64,000 nt of DNA from Closterium sp. Naga37s-1. Taxonomy: Eukaryota; Streptophyta; Zygnematophyceae; Desmidiales; Closteriaceae. A program made the translations under genes and the position numbers. Under the pieces are notes generated by a model. That model was not told where the DNA came from. It worked only from the letters and a program-made list of their open reading frames with translations, and did not search any database. Of this stretch, positions 42,501 to 54,709 are shown in pieces. The DNA is taken from positions 9,545,501 to 9,609,500 of the forward strand of contig CANJKZ010000010.1 of NCBI GenBank assembly GCA_947471745.1, read 5' to 3'. Each line of letters opens with the position of its first letter. Positions within the stretch are counted from its first letter, which is position 1.

Positions 42501-45500
42501 CTCCCACACCCACATGAGCGTGTGGTTACCAGGCGCCAGCTCCCACATGCCACTGATGGCTGTCTGGTTCTCCCCCCCTGCCTTGCGCTCCTGCCCTGGA
42601 GTCCCCTCCCACTCCTCGCGTTGTTGCTGCAAGCAGCAGCAGCCCCATGGAGAGTTGAGAGGGTGAAAGGAAAAGAGGGAAAGAGGGAGGGCATAGTGAA
42701 GGTTGGGGGTGAGAGGGGAAGAGGGGAGATGGAGGAACGTGTGAGACCAGATGGCCTTACGGATTCACGCTTCATGCGATGCCAATGAATCCCCCATTCA
42801 AAGGAAAACGCACCTCCACAAAGTGAACGCAGTGGACTTACCTCGACAAAGTCCATGAGGTCATGATCGACAAAGAAGAAGAAGCCGCGGCCGGGGTCCC
42901 CTGGGGCGATGTCCACCGAGTAGTTGAACATGACGTACCCCGTCACCGTCACGTCCACGTCCAGCGCCAGCCAGATCTGTGCATCCGTCGCACCATGCCC
43001 CGGTGACGGATGGCAACGGGCCAAGGGGCAAGTGGCGAGGGGGGAAAGATGGGGGGGTAGAGGTAGTTGAACATGACGTACCCCGTCACTGCCACGTGCA
43101 CATCCAGTGCCAGCCAGATGTGTGCATTCATGCCATGCCATGCACCGGTCGAGCAAGAGTGGGCGAAGGACGGGAATGAGTGAGAGGCGAACAAGCGAGG
43201 GGGAAGGGGCGAGGGGGGAAGAGACGAGGGTGAAAGGAGAGGTGAAGGGCAGGGGGAGGTATGGATGAAATGGAGAAAGAGACAGAGGAATGGGTACGAA
43301 AGTAAGGCAGCAGGGGAAAACGGCACTCACAGTAGCGGTCTTGCCATGGCCACTGCCCGACTCAAGGTAGTTGTGCACGGCACGCCAGCCAAAGGTGCCG
43401 CAGTCGCCGTGGCAGCCGGTGCGGAAGCCATCGGGCAGGCGGCCCTGCTCCATGTGGAAGTGGCGCAGCGACAGCATCTTCATCGCCACCTCGCCCGCCT
43501 CACACGGCCGGCATATCTCGTCCGTTATGTTCCCTCTGCCGCTGGCCCCCCCTGGTGCTGGAGTGCCCTCTGTGCCAGTGCCGCTGCCCGGTGCTGCTGC
43601 GGGTGCTGGTGCTGCGCTGTCCTGCGTGGCATCCCTGGCCGTGCCGGTGGGGCACCAGTCGCACTGCACCACGCCTGTCTCCGGCACCGGCACCGCCTGC
43701 TGCCCACTCGGACAGTGCTCTGTGCACTCACCACCACAGGGGGTGCGGGTGGGAGGGGGTTGGGGTAGGGATGGGAAGGATAGGTGGAGATGCTGTGGTG
43801 CGTGGCTGGCTGGCGGGTGCAGGGGGAGCGAAGTACATCAGGCAGGGAGGACAGAGATGCTGCTCTAGGCAGCGGTGGTCCGAGGGAGATAGCTGGGTGG
43901 GAGAGGGAGTGAAGGCCAGCGGACGGTAAGCATATGGAGCGGGAGACGGAACAGAGCAGGGGGAGTGGAGGCGAGGGCGGAGAGGGTGGAGAGGGTGAGG
44001 GGGAGGGGACGGACCACAGGGCAGCTCGATGGGGGAAGGGAGAGGGTCGAGGTCGCTGGGCTTGCAGATCTGCGGCTCCAACCACTTCCAGCTCTGGGGG
44101 GCACCAACAGGTCCAGGGGATTCAAGGGGGCGTAGGGATGGAGCGGAGAGATGCATGGGTTGGGTGAGCAAGGGGAGAATGAACTTGTGGTGGAAATGAT
44201 GAGCAACGCACAGACGAGCCTGGGAGACAAGGGTAACACGCTTGGGATGCGGAGCTGTGGATTAGAGGGCTGACCTTGGTGCGCGTGAGCGTGGTGAGCT
44301 TGCAGGGGCCGATTTCTGACGTGGCATCGCGGTCCACCCTGCAGGCTGAGAGTGAGGAGAGGGAGAGCGGGCAGAGACGCGTGGGGTGAGATGGCGGAGT
44401 GCGGGTGGAGTGAGGAGCAGAGCGAGAGTGAAGGATGCAGTTGAAAGCAGCAGGCAAAATAGCGGGCGGAATGAAGAGGTGGACTTGGGGCCAACGGAGC
44501 CATGCAGTGGGCAGCGTCCGCGGCAGCGGCAGCAAGGGGCAGGGGCAGAGGCAGCGGCAGCGGCAGCGGCAGTGGCAGAGAGAGGAGCTCACTGGGGCGG
44601 TCGAGGCACTGTGTGCGCGGGATGATCTGCGCGTACTGCTCCGGTGTACACGCCTTGCACTCCGCCGCCCCCGCACTGCCACCACGTGCCACGGGGAGAT
44701 GGTGATGCGGTCATGGGGAGTTTTGTACGGTGAGATGGAGACGAAATAAAAAACCCATGGCATTGTGCAGAGAAATAGGAAAAGTGCAAGTGAAGAGGGA
44801 AGGTGGACAAATGTGGCAAGGAGACACTCATGAGTCGATGCAGACAAGGCTTGCAGCACTCCTGGTGACAGCACGTGGGAGTGGAGAGGTGCGAACGGCA
44901 GCAAGTAAAGGAATGCGACATGCAGGTAGGCACCCACCTGGAAACGGTGTTGGGCGCACATGGCAGACACGTGCTTGCTCCCGCCGCACTGCTCATTACA
45001 ACAAACGCGGGTGTTCAGTCAGAGGGGGATGACGAGGTGGGTATGCAAGAGAGCATGGGTGTGTGATGCAGGGGAAGCGTGCTCTGAGAAGCAGAGCAGA
45101 TGTGCAAGTGCCACATGCACACGGTGCTCCAGCAATTACCAGTTGATAAAATGCATGCACAGCACACGTGCTTTGAATCAAAGGTTGCATCAGGCCCTGA
45201 TGCCCCAGTCCCATGCATACACACATGCCCCCACCCCCATGCATCATGCATGTCTGAACACGTCCATGCATGCCCGCATGCCCTTGTGTGTGCGTGGGAG
45301 CACCTGTAGAAGCCGGCTTCACAGGGCGTGCAGGCGAAGTCGTTGAAGCCGATGCCGTCCACCTCGATGAACTGGTGCGGGGGAGGGGTGCGAGGACACA
45401 CACGACAGAGGAACAAGAGGGAGACACGCGAGGGGGACATACAATACAAGCACCGGTAGGTGAATGTGGAGCAATGAGGGCAGGGACCGAGGAGAAGAGA

Positions 45501-48500
45501 CAAGGCCGAAGATCAAGGGTCAACAATGCATGCTGTTCGATGCATGTGATGCAACACTCACAACCACAACACACGTGCTTGGTGCAGCCCTCACTCTGCA
45601 CAACGCAATGCCCTCGCCCTGCCGCCACTCACCCGCAGCGTGGCGATGTCCTCGCCCTTGGTCCAGCGCGCGTCCTTGGAGTAGAGCCACACCAGCGTGT
45701 GGTGCCCCGCCGTGAGCGGGAAGACCACTTGGCGCGGCTCAAACTGGTAGGACTCGAGCGCCATGGCGGGCTGCGACAGCGAGTCGATGAAGAAGGACAG
45801 CCCGTCCCGCCCCATCTCCGCACTCACTGTGAAGTTGAACCTCACGTGCCTGGCGCCGGGGAGTAGGGGGGATAAGGGGTGGGGGGGTGAGAGTGATGGG
45901 CGAAAGATGAGGCTCGGGGGTTGGCAGTATGGGGCATAAGCTGAGAAGAAAGAGTACTGCTCTGACACAACTCCTAGCCCAACAAGGGGGTGTGGTGTGC
46001 AAGGGGTGTTGTATGCGAGGGGCGTTTCATGCGAGGGGTGTTTCATGCAAGGCGTGTTGCATACAATGCATGGCGCATGCAAGGCAAGGCAGCGCACCCA
46101 TCGCGGACGAGGTCGACTTCGAGGGAGAGGGTGGAGCGCACGTTGTTGTGGCAGTTGTACGCCTTGTCCGACGCACACACGTCCTGCCACACACAAGGGA
46201 CGGCGTTCGAGGGAGATGATAAGGGTACGGTGGGATGAGGGGATGGGGAGACGTGAAATGATAAGGGAGGCAGTGCGAGAGGCGGGAGGTGGAGATGAGG
46301 GGCGCGCATGCACGGAGGCAGGGGGGGATGAGGGCACAAACGGACGTGCAGCACATGCATGGGATGCAGTTGAGCAGAGGGAGGTGGCGAGTGTACTGAC
46401 GGGGTTCCAGTCGTTCATGTAGTCGTACGCGCCCACCTCCAGCGCCCCATCATCCGCATACCACGGCTCGCATGGGAACATGCCCGAAGCGTTCTTGTAC
46501 TTGCACTCCGTCTGCCCGGAGGGGTGGAGGGGGAAGAGGCAGACGCATGGGGGTTGGGTGGGTGGGAGGGCATGCGAGCAGGAGGAAAGGTTTCAGCAGG
46601 GGAGCATGCAAAACGGGGCAAGCACAGGAGCAGAGGCTGCTGATGGCACGCTGCTGCTGAGCCTCTCTTCTTCCCTCATGGGTGCAGTGCAGCACAGCAC
46701 AGTGCTTGCGTGGTGGCGCTGCACAAGAGGAAGTGTCCCAAGAGGTACAGGCATGCTGCACTTGACCGAGGCTCCCAGCGAGATGCAGAGTCGATGGCGC
46801 AAGAGCAGGTGGGGCAAGAGAAGGGGGCGGGCAGGGAGCAGAGGCAGCAGGAGCACCTTGAAGTACTTGGGGTCGACTTGGTAGAACTTGTTGAACACCA
46901 GCGCGCCCGCTGTGCTGTACGTGCCTGGGGAGGGGGGCGAGGAGGGCGCAGGGAGGAGGGGCAGAGAAAGAGGATCACGGAGGGATGAGACGCTTCATGC
47001 GAGGGGCTTGAGGGGATAGAACATGTCTGCGCGGCACACGTGGCACGTGTGGAATGGCGTAAACGTGAGGAGAGATGCATGGGGAGACGCATGGGGAGAT
47101 GCATGGGGAGACGCATGGGGAGATGAAAGTAGAGATGCATGGGGGGATGAATGGGGGTGAGCGAAGGAGCAAGGGCACGCACCTGCAGGGCAAATCTGGC
47201 AGTCGTCGTGGTGCAGAATGTGACCCGCCCCGCACTTGTGGTCTGCACGCACATACACACATACACAGACGCAAGGCAGACATGCACGCAGGCACCGCAC
47301 CCACAGACGGGCAGGGATGCAGTGCATGCAGGCAGCACGGGAGGTACACGCATGTGAGATGCAGCTGGGTGCATGTGGGGAGAGGAACGTACACAATGCC
47401 AGCATAGGATGTGAATTAGATGCAGCCCAGAAGGGGATAGACGGCCGGAGAGGTGTGGAGTTGGGAGGAGGGATAGAGGGGTAGAGAGGGGTACCGCAGG
47501 GAATGAAGGTGTTGGGCGGCAGAGGCACGGCTCCCCTGGCATAGGGATTGCACTCCTTGTCGAAGTAGTAGATCACCTGCATACACAGTCAGCACAGCAC
47601 CACCACCCCCACACCCCACACACACCACATCCCCCCACCACCACACACACACAGCACAGCACACAGAAGCAGGAAGGCATGAAAACGGGTGGAAACAGCT
47701 CATCCTTCCACTGCCCTGCCTACAGCATCGTCCCCAATGAAATCCCTTCCCACTCACCTGCATGTGAGGCACGTGCAGGCGTGGCTCACCTCGACGGCGG
47801 GCATAACGGAGAGCTTCTGGCCGGTGATGGAGTCGCGGATGTAGTCACACGTGCCGTAGATGGACTTTATGTCCGCCTCCCCGCATGGGCGCGATGAGCT
47901 GATGCCTGCCACATGCAGGGGAGGGGGGAATGGGGGATGGTGGTGAGGTGAGCCTGTTGCTTTCCGACATGGCTAGGGGCAATGGTGGCGATTCTGGACA
48001 AGGGCGCAGCACAAGGGCGAAGAGGACGCGCTTGGGGGGGGAAGGTGGGGAGGAGGGGATAAGGTTGGGTGAGTGAGGGAGGCCAACAGGAGCAGATAAG
48101 GGGTATGAAACACGTGGTAGTTGATGGTTATGTATGACTGAGATGGGGATGGGCGAGATGACAGGTATGGCGGGGCGAGCAGGGAAGGTGGGGCGGGCAG
48201 GGAGGGGGCTTACTGCAGTAGACGGGGTCGACGACGATTTGAGGGAGGCCGCCACCACTGGGCGAGTCACAGTCTGCACACACACGCAAGGCGATCGTGA
48301 GGACCGTGCATGCCCGCACACGCATGGTGATAATCCATGCACGTCCGTGCATGCATGGTGATAGTGCATGACCGTGCATCCAATGCAGGCCGTGATTGGT
48401 AAGGGGAAGAGGTGGAGCATGAGAGAAAGTGGATGGGGAAGAGGAAGAATATAGGAAACATAACAGTCACTTCTAAAGAAGTCATATGCAACTGCATCAA

Positions 48501-49955
48501 TAGACTCGCTCTCATGCGCACTCACTCTCACATGCACACCAACTCGCACGCGCATCAGTCTCACACAAACACTCACTGGTGCCAATGTACGAGAGGTAGC
48601 ACTGGCCGCCATTCTCCGAGTACTTTGGCTCGTAGTCCTCCGGTGTGCATACTGGTGGAGGGTTGCACACACGGACGGCCAATTGGCTCAACGGAGGAGT
48701 ATCAAGCAAGGGAACGCTGGGAGCGTATGGCACAAGCAGGAGTGAGCATTACATGGTTCAACGCAAGCTCCACGACCACCGTCATCACGCGCACCACATG
48801 ATCGTGCGGCCCATGCATGTTCCATGCCATGTGGGTCCACCTAGCATGGTTTACACGCACAGCATGTGTCCACGCAACGACATGGGTGCTCACCGCATGG
48901 TTCGTTGCGCATGGGGATGTCAGGGAATGCGTCGGTGCAGTTGCGCACTTTGACGTAGTTCACTTCGCGCTTGCCGTCTGCCACACATCCCATGCGACAT
49001 ACGATTGGAATTGAAGTTACATGTTGAACGAATTGAAGAAACGAGTCAACGGGATTCACAAGACATGTGAATGGGAAAGAAATATAAATATAATTAAAAT
49101 TGAAAGACACGTGAGTGCGATTGTAACTGTTGAATAAAAACGAAATCATTGTGTTAGCATTTTTATGGCATTCAAGTGAGTGCAATTGACCACGCGAATA
49201 CCGTGCGACATGCTGCAAGCCTCATGGCCAGCACGCGAAAGCCATTGATCTCCTAGCCCCACGAGGCCCTCCGTCATTCGCGACACGAGGTTATTGTCCG
49301 CCCTTCAAGCACGGGCGCGCGTTTTCTGTTTGCGCAATAGGGCGTCCGCAGTCCACGCCCTGCCCCTCTCCGCGGATCGCATCGTCTCACCTTGGCAGCG
49401 CTTCGACATTCTGACGTAATCCGTCAGGCCGCACGTCGTGGGCAGCTCGTCGCCCACCACCGACCCCACCACGCCCACGTCCTCGATGCGCGCACTCGCG
49501 TTCGCCGCGGGAGGCGGTTCCGCGAACGGCACCGGCTGATACGGCGGAGGCGACGGCGGAGGCGGAACCTCCGGATCGCCCCACTGCTGATCCGCCGGTG
49601 CCTCGCTCGGCCCGCCTGGATTCGCCTGCACGGCGCCCTGCGAAGTTTGGCTGCCCGGCACCGGCTGGTACCCGAGATTTTGCCCGCGCCCTTCCTCCCA
49701 CGGCAAATTGCCGCCCAGCGGGTCCGAATGGTTGCCGCTTCGCTCCGGGAACGGCAGCCCCCCCTCCATCCATGGCGGCCGCTGACCCGGCTGCCATGGC
49801 GTCGGCCGGCCGTCCTGCGGCTGCGGGTATGATGGTGTCGGTTCTGTAGTGACCTGCGCGCGATTGCCGGGTAGACTACAAAGAGTAGTAAATAGCGCGA
49901 ATAGAACACATGCCGGTTTACTTCTAATGAAGCATCGGCGCGTCGCCATCGTCAT
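37453..49955 (-). CDS. ELAPOR/KIAA1324-like receptor with Cys-rich repeats and MRH domain
   Basis: About 23 exons in consistent phase, ~1397 residues: 49955-49391, 48977-48894, 48651-48577, 48273-48214, 47905-47790, 47576-47495, 47242-47183, 46924-46857, 46511-46401, 46183-46098, 45849-45633, 45371-45304, 44988-44938, 44675-44593, 44345-44275, 44093-44015, 43719-43331, 42976-42842, 42626-42435, 42142-41972, 40802-40088, 39865-39618, 37920-37453. A signal peptide (ACVLFALFTTLCSL) and Pro-rich stretch precede the family pattern: two beta-rich modules each followed by ephrin/TNFR-like Cys repeats (CTPCEAGFY, CPPGTFSEGGEGHCTPCPAN), WKWLEPQIC, a mannose-6-phosphate-receptor-like region (YFISMCDR, GFVMMLKGDDCP, NITFICDP), WHQPMLC, one TM helix (YIVVFAVSGVMIVVFGVMAL) and a cytosolic tail with MYSRLVEQE, as in animal ELAPOR (KYSKLV). 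Animal members act in endolysosomal trafficking and autophagy; the role here is unknown. It is longer than animal ELAPOR (about 1000). A CATGC pentamer run lies just upstream of the MRH exon. Confidence 0.85.
38029..38206 (+). mobile_element. Retroelement 3' end, copy 1, between GA microsatellites
   Basis: About 100 bases (38041-38131) nearly identical to 39374-39465, ending ACAACGGACCATTT and then (GA)n. It is preceded by another (GA)n tract (37940-38028). No coding part remains, as in a heavily 5'-truncated copy. Confidence 0.65.
38207..39527 (+). mobile_element. 5'-truncated retroelement, copy 2, with ORF end and (GA)n tail
   Basis: Plus-strand coding remnant beginning near 38210: a zinc-finger-like VCECGELVADSSLPNHLLRC, then THNQLAFAMAKMAREAQL and DTTITDP, resuming after a solo LTR with HTEHVVFCALAVETYGA and ending HTLEG at 39340. 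This resembles the region after reverse transcriptase in many non-LTR elements (Cys cluster, RxHN, AVETFG). The 3' UTR (39341-39465) ends ACAACGGACCATTT followed by (GA)n (39463-39527). It sits in the last ELAPOR intron, antisense to that gene. The assignment to a non-LTR class is from motifs only. Confidence 0.65.
38641..38989. mobile_element. Solo LTR, 349 bp, inside the retroelement remnant
   Basis: Starts TGTTAGATTATACTACTC and ends ATTCTCACA, flanked by AGGGA on both sides (38636-38640 and 38990-38994). TG...CA ends, a 5-bp target duplication and absence of coding sequence fit a solo LTR left after recombination. It contains hairpin-prone stretches (AATAATGTTGG and CCAACATTATT around 38800-38860). 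Confidence 0.75.
41030..41823. repeat. 14-bp satellite, about 57 copies
   Basis: Unit CACAATCCCAAACA, almost invariant. Variants CACCAT (two clusters) and CCAATCA (next to each cluster) recur in the same order twice, suggesting a larger block duplication. Its composition leaves several frames open on both strands, which creates spurious ORFs. It lies in an intron of the ELAPOR-like gene. Confidence 0.97.
42280..42418 (+). mobile_element. Diverged retroelement 3' end, copy 3, between GA tracts
   Basis: Preceded by (GT)n(GA)n. It starts CCTGGAGGGCTAGA, matching the ORF end of copy 2 (CTGGAGGGCTAGAGG at 39328), then a different 3' UTR, and ends GGACCATTCGAGAGAG, matching the copy 2 end. Also antisense in an ELAPOR intron. 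Confidence 0.5.
43055..43137 (-). repeat. Partial duplicate of the ELAPOR exon at 42976-42842
   Basis: On the minus strand the first ~60 bases of the exon (ATCTGGCTGGC... to ATGTTCAACTAC) and part of its acceptor recur in the upstream intron with about 90% identity. The copy's acceptor has lost its AG (CACAC instead of CACAG), so it appears non-functional. Confidence 0.8.
47074..47124. repeat. 12-bp tandem repeat in an ELAPOR intron
   Basis: About four copies of GCATGGGGAGAC/T. Low complexity; no other signal. Confidence 0.8.
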
Positions 49956-51011
49956 GCAGAAAATTCAGAAAGAAGTTGCTGGATCCAATCAATACAGCTG
50001 GAAAACAGCCCGTATCCCCGTAAACGACGTGTAAACACCAACTGGTGCCAAAATCGCTTTCAGCAAAAGAGCAAACATTAGAGCCAGCTCCTAGGTAAAA
50101 GTGGGATCTTGGACCATCTCGCTACAATAACCGGCAATACCGAAACATTGGAGCGAAAAACGAGGAAATGGCATCACGGTGAGAGAAGAATTGGTTGGGA
50201 TTGACGGAACGGAGGGGATGGAAGGGAGTGATGGGGGCTGGTCAGGTTGGGTAGAAGAAACGACACCGACCAACGGCAGCGCTGATTGCTGCTGCAAGGT
50301 GCGGTGGATGTGGTGTGACTCGTTTGAAAGAATCTTGAACGGAATTTCGATGCCGATGCAATATATACGATGAAGTACAGTAATCGAACCGGCGAAGTAG
50401 CACTTGTTATTTTCGTTCCAAGTAGGGGAGTGCTAACTGCAACTGTGGTGTCTCCGTTTCGAAGCAGGCTATAATGGAGAAGGCGGCCAAGGTGTTCCGA
50501 CCGCGAGCTGACGCACGTCAGAAGCTGATTGTCAGCTCTGGTTTTACAGCACCAAGAAAACGGACCTGCACTCACCCACTTGCCAAACGTACCTTCCCGT
50601 CATCTGTTCGTCCAAACCCAATCTCGAAACTCCCTCGCCCGTCGATTTTCACAGACTTGACGAAACCAGGGCTCTGTATTCCCAAGGCTGGTTCACCTCT
50701 TGCGGTCTGGTGGTCCGCACTGCGCCTCCCTCCCATACAACCTTGCCATGCCAACCAAAACCAGTGCTCGGAGGGTATCACTTCACTCGTCCTGCGCTGG
50801 TTGAGCGCAGTGTTTGTGAAGACCAGTTGAGGACAGAACAGATCACTAACTCGCTGACTTCAATCTAGCTAGAGCTGTCCACCAGTCATCCCGCCATGTC
50901 TTAGCGCAAGGGCGTTTATGTTCTGTCCTTTAAAAGACACCTGTACAGTAGAAGATATCGAGTAGGCTTTTGTCAGTTCACAGTGCGGTGTGCTTCTTAG
51001 ACCTAATCGCA
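49956..51011. other. Divergent intergenic region between ELAPOR-like and DUF4378 genes
   Basis: About 1 kb holding both promoters. A 118-residue plus-strand open frame (50474-50830) resembles no known protein and lacks supporting features. Confidence 0.5.
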
Positions 51012-54000
51012 ATGCCGGTCGCGGAGAGCAGTCGACTTTACGCACCAACGCGTTCCTCTCTCGCTAAGGCACGCGCTGTCAGTCCACCCTCGCAGCGGCG
51101 CCTCTCCCCCGCAGGCAGCAACGGAAATGGGGCGCAGGGTTCCGAGCCACGTGCTGGTTCAGCCCGATCTTCGTCCCCCAATAGAACCGCTGCACCCGCA
51201 GGCAACGGGCTCGCGCGAGCAAGCGGAGCAAGGAGCAGGGAGGGTCAGCGCGTTGAGGTCTCAGCAGAGACGCGGAGGTGGTCCGTAGGGAGCGGTACTT
51301 CGCGCCTACCATCCCCCTCATCTCCCCCTACCTCCCCGCGGTTCACTCGACGCAGGGATACCTCCTCCCCGCCTTCCTCCCCCGGCCTCGGACCCGGTCG
51401 GCCGTCCCGGCGAACGGACCACGCCCGAGTTGGCGGACACGTGGCACTGGGGAGGCAGGGGCTAGCGGTGATGCAGGGACGGTGGCTGTCGGATTCAAGC
51501 TCAAGCGTTTCGGTGCTGGGAGTGGTGGAGGAGCAAGGGGGGGACGCGGGCGAGGGGTCGCGACAAGGATCGGTAGACGCTTTCGAGGCGATGAGCAACA
51601 GCAGCCAGATCAGCGACTCCGGTAGCTACAGCGGCTCCGCGCCCACCGCCGCGCGGAACGGTCATGTCTACTCCACGGACGCCGCGAGGCAGAGCCGTTT
51701 GGATCTTGAGCCGCGCCACGGCGGGCAAGCAGCTAGACTAGCCACCCCTGCTGATGTGGACAGGTATCACGAGAGCGGTCGGCAGTTGGGGCAAATGTTA
51801 CGGGGGGCCGCGGGGCCGGCGCGCATTGTCAGCCCCGCGGAACGCGCCGTAGCTGCGGAACTTGCGACATTGGCGGATTCCGTCACGGACGCAGACGTGT
51901 ATGCGCCGTCCCCCGCCGCAGCCGCGCTTATGTCCGCAACGGACGGGCTCTTCTCCGCCGCGTCCGCTTACGCCTCCGCCTCTGTTCCCCCGCCCCCTGG
52001 CGCGCCTTCACCAACACCCCTCTACAGTCTCTCCGCGCATCAGCCTGTCTCATCCTCCCCGTGGCCCCCGACGGTTGTTGCGCTTGCGCGTCCACCTGAG
52101 GCGGGGCTGGGCGGACTTTATGTAAGGGCGCGGTTGGGGCGCACCCTGGGGTACGGGAGCGCGGGCGGAGGGGGGGAGGCCGGGGGGAGGTGGGCTACAA
52201 TGGAGTCGAGCATTGAGGGGCAGGGGCGGGAGAGGCAGCATCAGCAGCAGCAGCAGCCAACGAAGGACGCCAAGGAGCTGGCACGGTCGCTGCTGCTGCA
52301 GCTGTCGGGCGGCAGAAAGGCGCCGCTGGGGGGAGGCGCGCCGCAGGTCATTGCGGTGCGCGATCGGAGTGGAGGGGAGGCGGCGCAACGGGACTCCGGA
52401 GCCTCGGGAATGCCGGCTGCAGTCCGCGGGGATGGCATGAGCGGGCAGCGGCAAGGGGTGGAGGGGGCGACGAGTGCATTCCCGGGTCGAGGGGCCGTGA
52501 CCGGCAGGGAGGAGGAGCAGGGAGAAGTTGACTCGATTATGACTCAGCGAGGTGCTTATAACGAGAAGCAACGCGGTGACACTGAGAGGACGGGCGGTGG
52601 CGTGATGGGCGGTGCGAGTTTCGACGATGACGTGATGGTGATGGCGGGCGAGGACGAACAGCACGAGGAGAAGGCCGCGTGGAGGCAGCCGTGGTCGCAG
52701 CGACGACTGCAGCAGGATGACGTGCCGCCGTCGCCGCCGCCGCTGCAGCAACAGCAACAGGAGCAGCAGCAGCAGGAGGAGGAAGAAAGGATGGAGCATG
52801 AGTTGCAGGAGCATTTGCAGAAGCAAATATCATTGCAGCAGCAGATCGACTTGCAGCAGCAGGAGGAGGAGCGATCAGAGGAGGCGGAAGCAGAGAGTAC
52901 GGAGGAGGAACGGGAGGAGCGGCTTGAGCGTATGCGAGCAGAGGAGCAGGCGGTGCAGCAGAGGCAGCAGAAGCTGCCATCGCAGCCGAGTCTATTCCAG
53001 CAGCAGCAGGGGCAGCAGCAGGGGGCGGCGGGGGGCAGCCCAGTGTCGACTCTGGATGTGGCGCTGAGCAAGGGGTCCCCCTCAACCGATGCAGGTGAGG
53101 AGGAGGGCGGGCTCGCCTTGCACGCGCGCATGCACGCACTCGCCGACGCCCACGCCCACTGGCTCGCCGCGGATGCCAGCCAAATAGAGGACCTGCAAGC
53201 TGAAGAGGACATGGCGAAGCATGGCGGTGCAGAGGCAGAGGCAGAAGCCTGCGGGGAAGCAGAGCGCGTGTGGGGCGATGAGCCTTGCGTGCCCGCCCAA
53301 CAGGCGCTGCCCCTCTTGCACACACAAGGTGCCTGCCTTGCTGCCTCTTTCTGTGCCGTGGGGCTGTCACTGCACCACTCCTGCCATGTTGTGCCATGTG
53401 TCTCTCTTATATGTCAGCTGGTGCCATGTGTCGCTGCATTGTGCATAGATGGATGGACCTCCTAGCATCATGCTTCCTATCATCACATGGAGTGACCCTT
53501 TCCATTCACTATCCTCCTGCTGTGCCCTGAATTTGCTCCTCATAACATCTTGTTCCTCTCTCTCCTCTCCTCCCAATCTCCACTCGCTGTGCAGGAGACA
53601 AGGCACCCGACTCGTCCCTGCTCGCACCAGCAAACCCTCCTCCTGCCCCTCCTCTCACCACCGCCGTCACCCCCGCAGCAGGACCTCTCCAGCCGCCCCT
53701 CTCAGCGCCCCCGCCTGCTCTCCCCCTGCCACCACTGGAGTCGCTAAGCACAGTGGACCTGGGAACACTCGCCTTTGTGCCGTCACCAGCGGGCATGGAG
53801 GAGGACCTCGAGTGCATCCGCTACGTGCTCGTTGCTGCTGGCTTCGCCAACCGCTCTCTCCCCCCTGCGGCGTCTCCAGCTGCGCCCATCAGTGCGGCGG
53901 TGTTTGAAGTGCTGGAGGCGGAGTTCCTGTCGCTGGATGGCATCATTGTTGACCCCGCCAACCCCCTGGGGCCTGTCACGGGGCAAGCAGCATCAGGAGG

Positions 54001-54709
54001 CAAGGCAGGAGGTCCAAACGCATCATCGCCAGAAGCAACAGCAGATGGGTTGTCGGAGAGTGAGAGCCTGCCATCAGATGCAGCGCCGGCCTTCTCCTCA
54101 CCAGCTCTCCCTGCCAATTACCCTGATGAGCGGCGGCAGCGCCGCCTCCTCTTTGACGCTGTGAACGAAGCTCTCGGCCGCCGCCTCGTGCCTTTCCTCC
54201 TGCCCTCCCAACCGTGGCAGCACCTGCATGCCGCCTGGTCTGCACCCCTACGGAAACGGCCAGCTGGGCGGCGGCTGCTGCAGGAGGTGTGGGCAGAGAT
54301 CCACTCGTGGGCTGTGCCCATGTCTGATGACGTGTTTGACACCCTGGATGACCTGGCACGAAGGGACTTGTGGAAGGGAGTGGACACGTGGATTAACATG
54401 GATAAGGCTGTGGATGATGAGGTGCCAGATGTTGTGTTTCAACTGGAGGAGGTGCTGATGGGCGAGTTGATTGGGGAGATGTGTGCGGATTGGATGGAGA
54501 TAGGGAGGAGAAAGCAGAGAGGGAGAGATGGAATGCTTGAGTTGATGGATGGAGGAAAGCACCATGGTGGAGGGAGTGATGTGTTTATAGCAGGAAAGGA
54601 TGGAGGCAAGGCAGGTGTGGTGGCCGTGGAAGAGGAGAGTGGTTCGGCAAGAGGGTCACCGGTTGGCAGTGGAAGCAGGTCTCTACGGTGGCTGAGGCTT
54701 GGGAGATGA
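51012..54709 (+). CDS. DUF4378 protein, TRM/LONGIFOLIA-like
   Basis: Two exons in phase: 51012-53328 and 53595-54709, 1143 residues. The first exon is low complexity: Ser/Arg/Pro-rich start, Gly/Ala stretches, then Gln/Glu-rich coiled coils (52740-53030). Exon 2 holds the C-terminal DUF4378 domain: EDLECIRYVLVAAGF, VFEVLEAEF, RRQRRLLFDAVNEAL, GRRLLQEVWAEIHSW, and the closing VDDEVPDVVFQLEEVLMGEL. This C-terminal layout is that of TON1-recruiting-motif (TRM) proteins, which in land plants act with TON1 and PP2A in microtubule arrays and cell elongation. I could not identify a clear TON1-binding motif. The ATG at 51012 starts MPVAESSRLYAPT; the frame is open further upstream without an ATG. Confidence 0.8.

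Noticed and set aside
50474..50830. 118-codon plus-strand ORF between two divergent genes
   Set aside because: No recognisable domain or codon bias; probably chance or promoter sequence.
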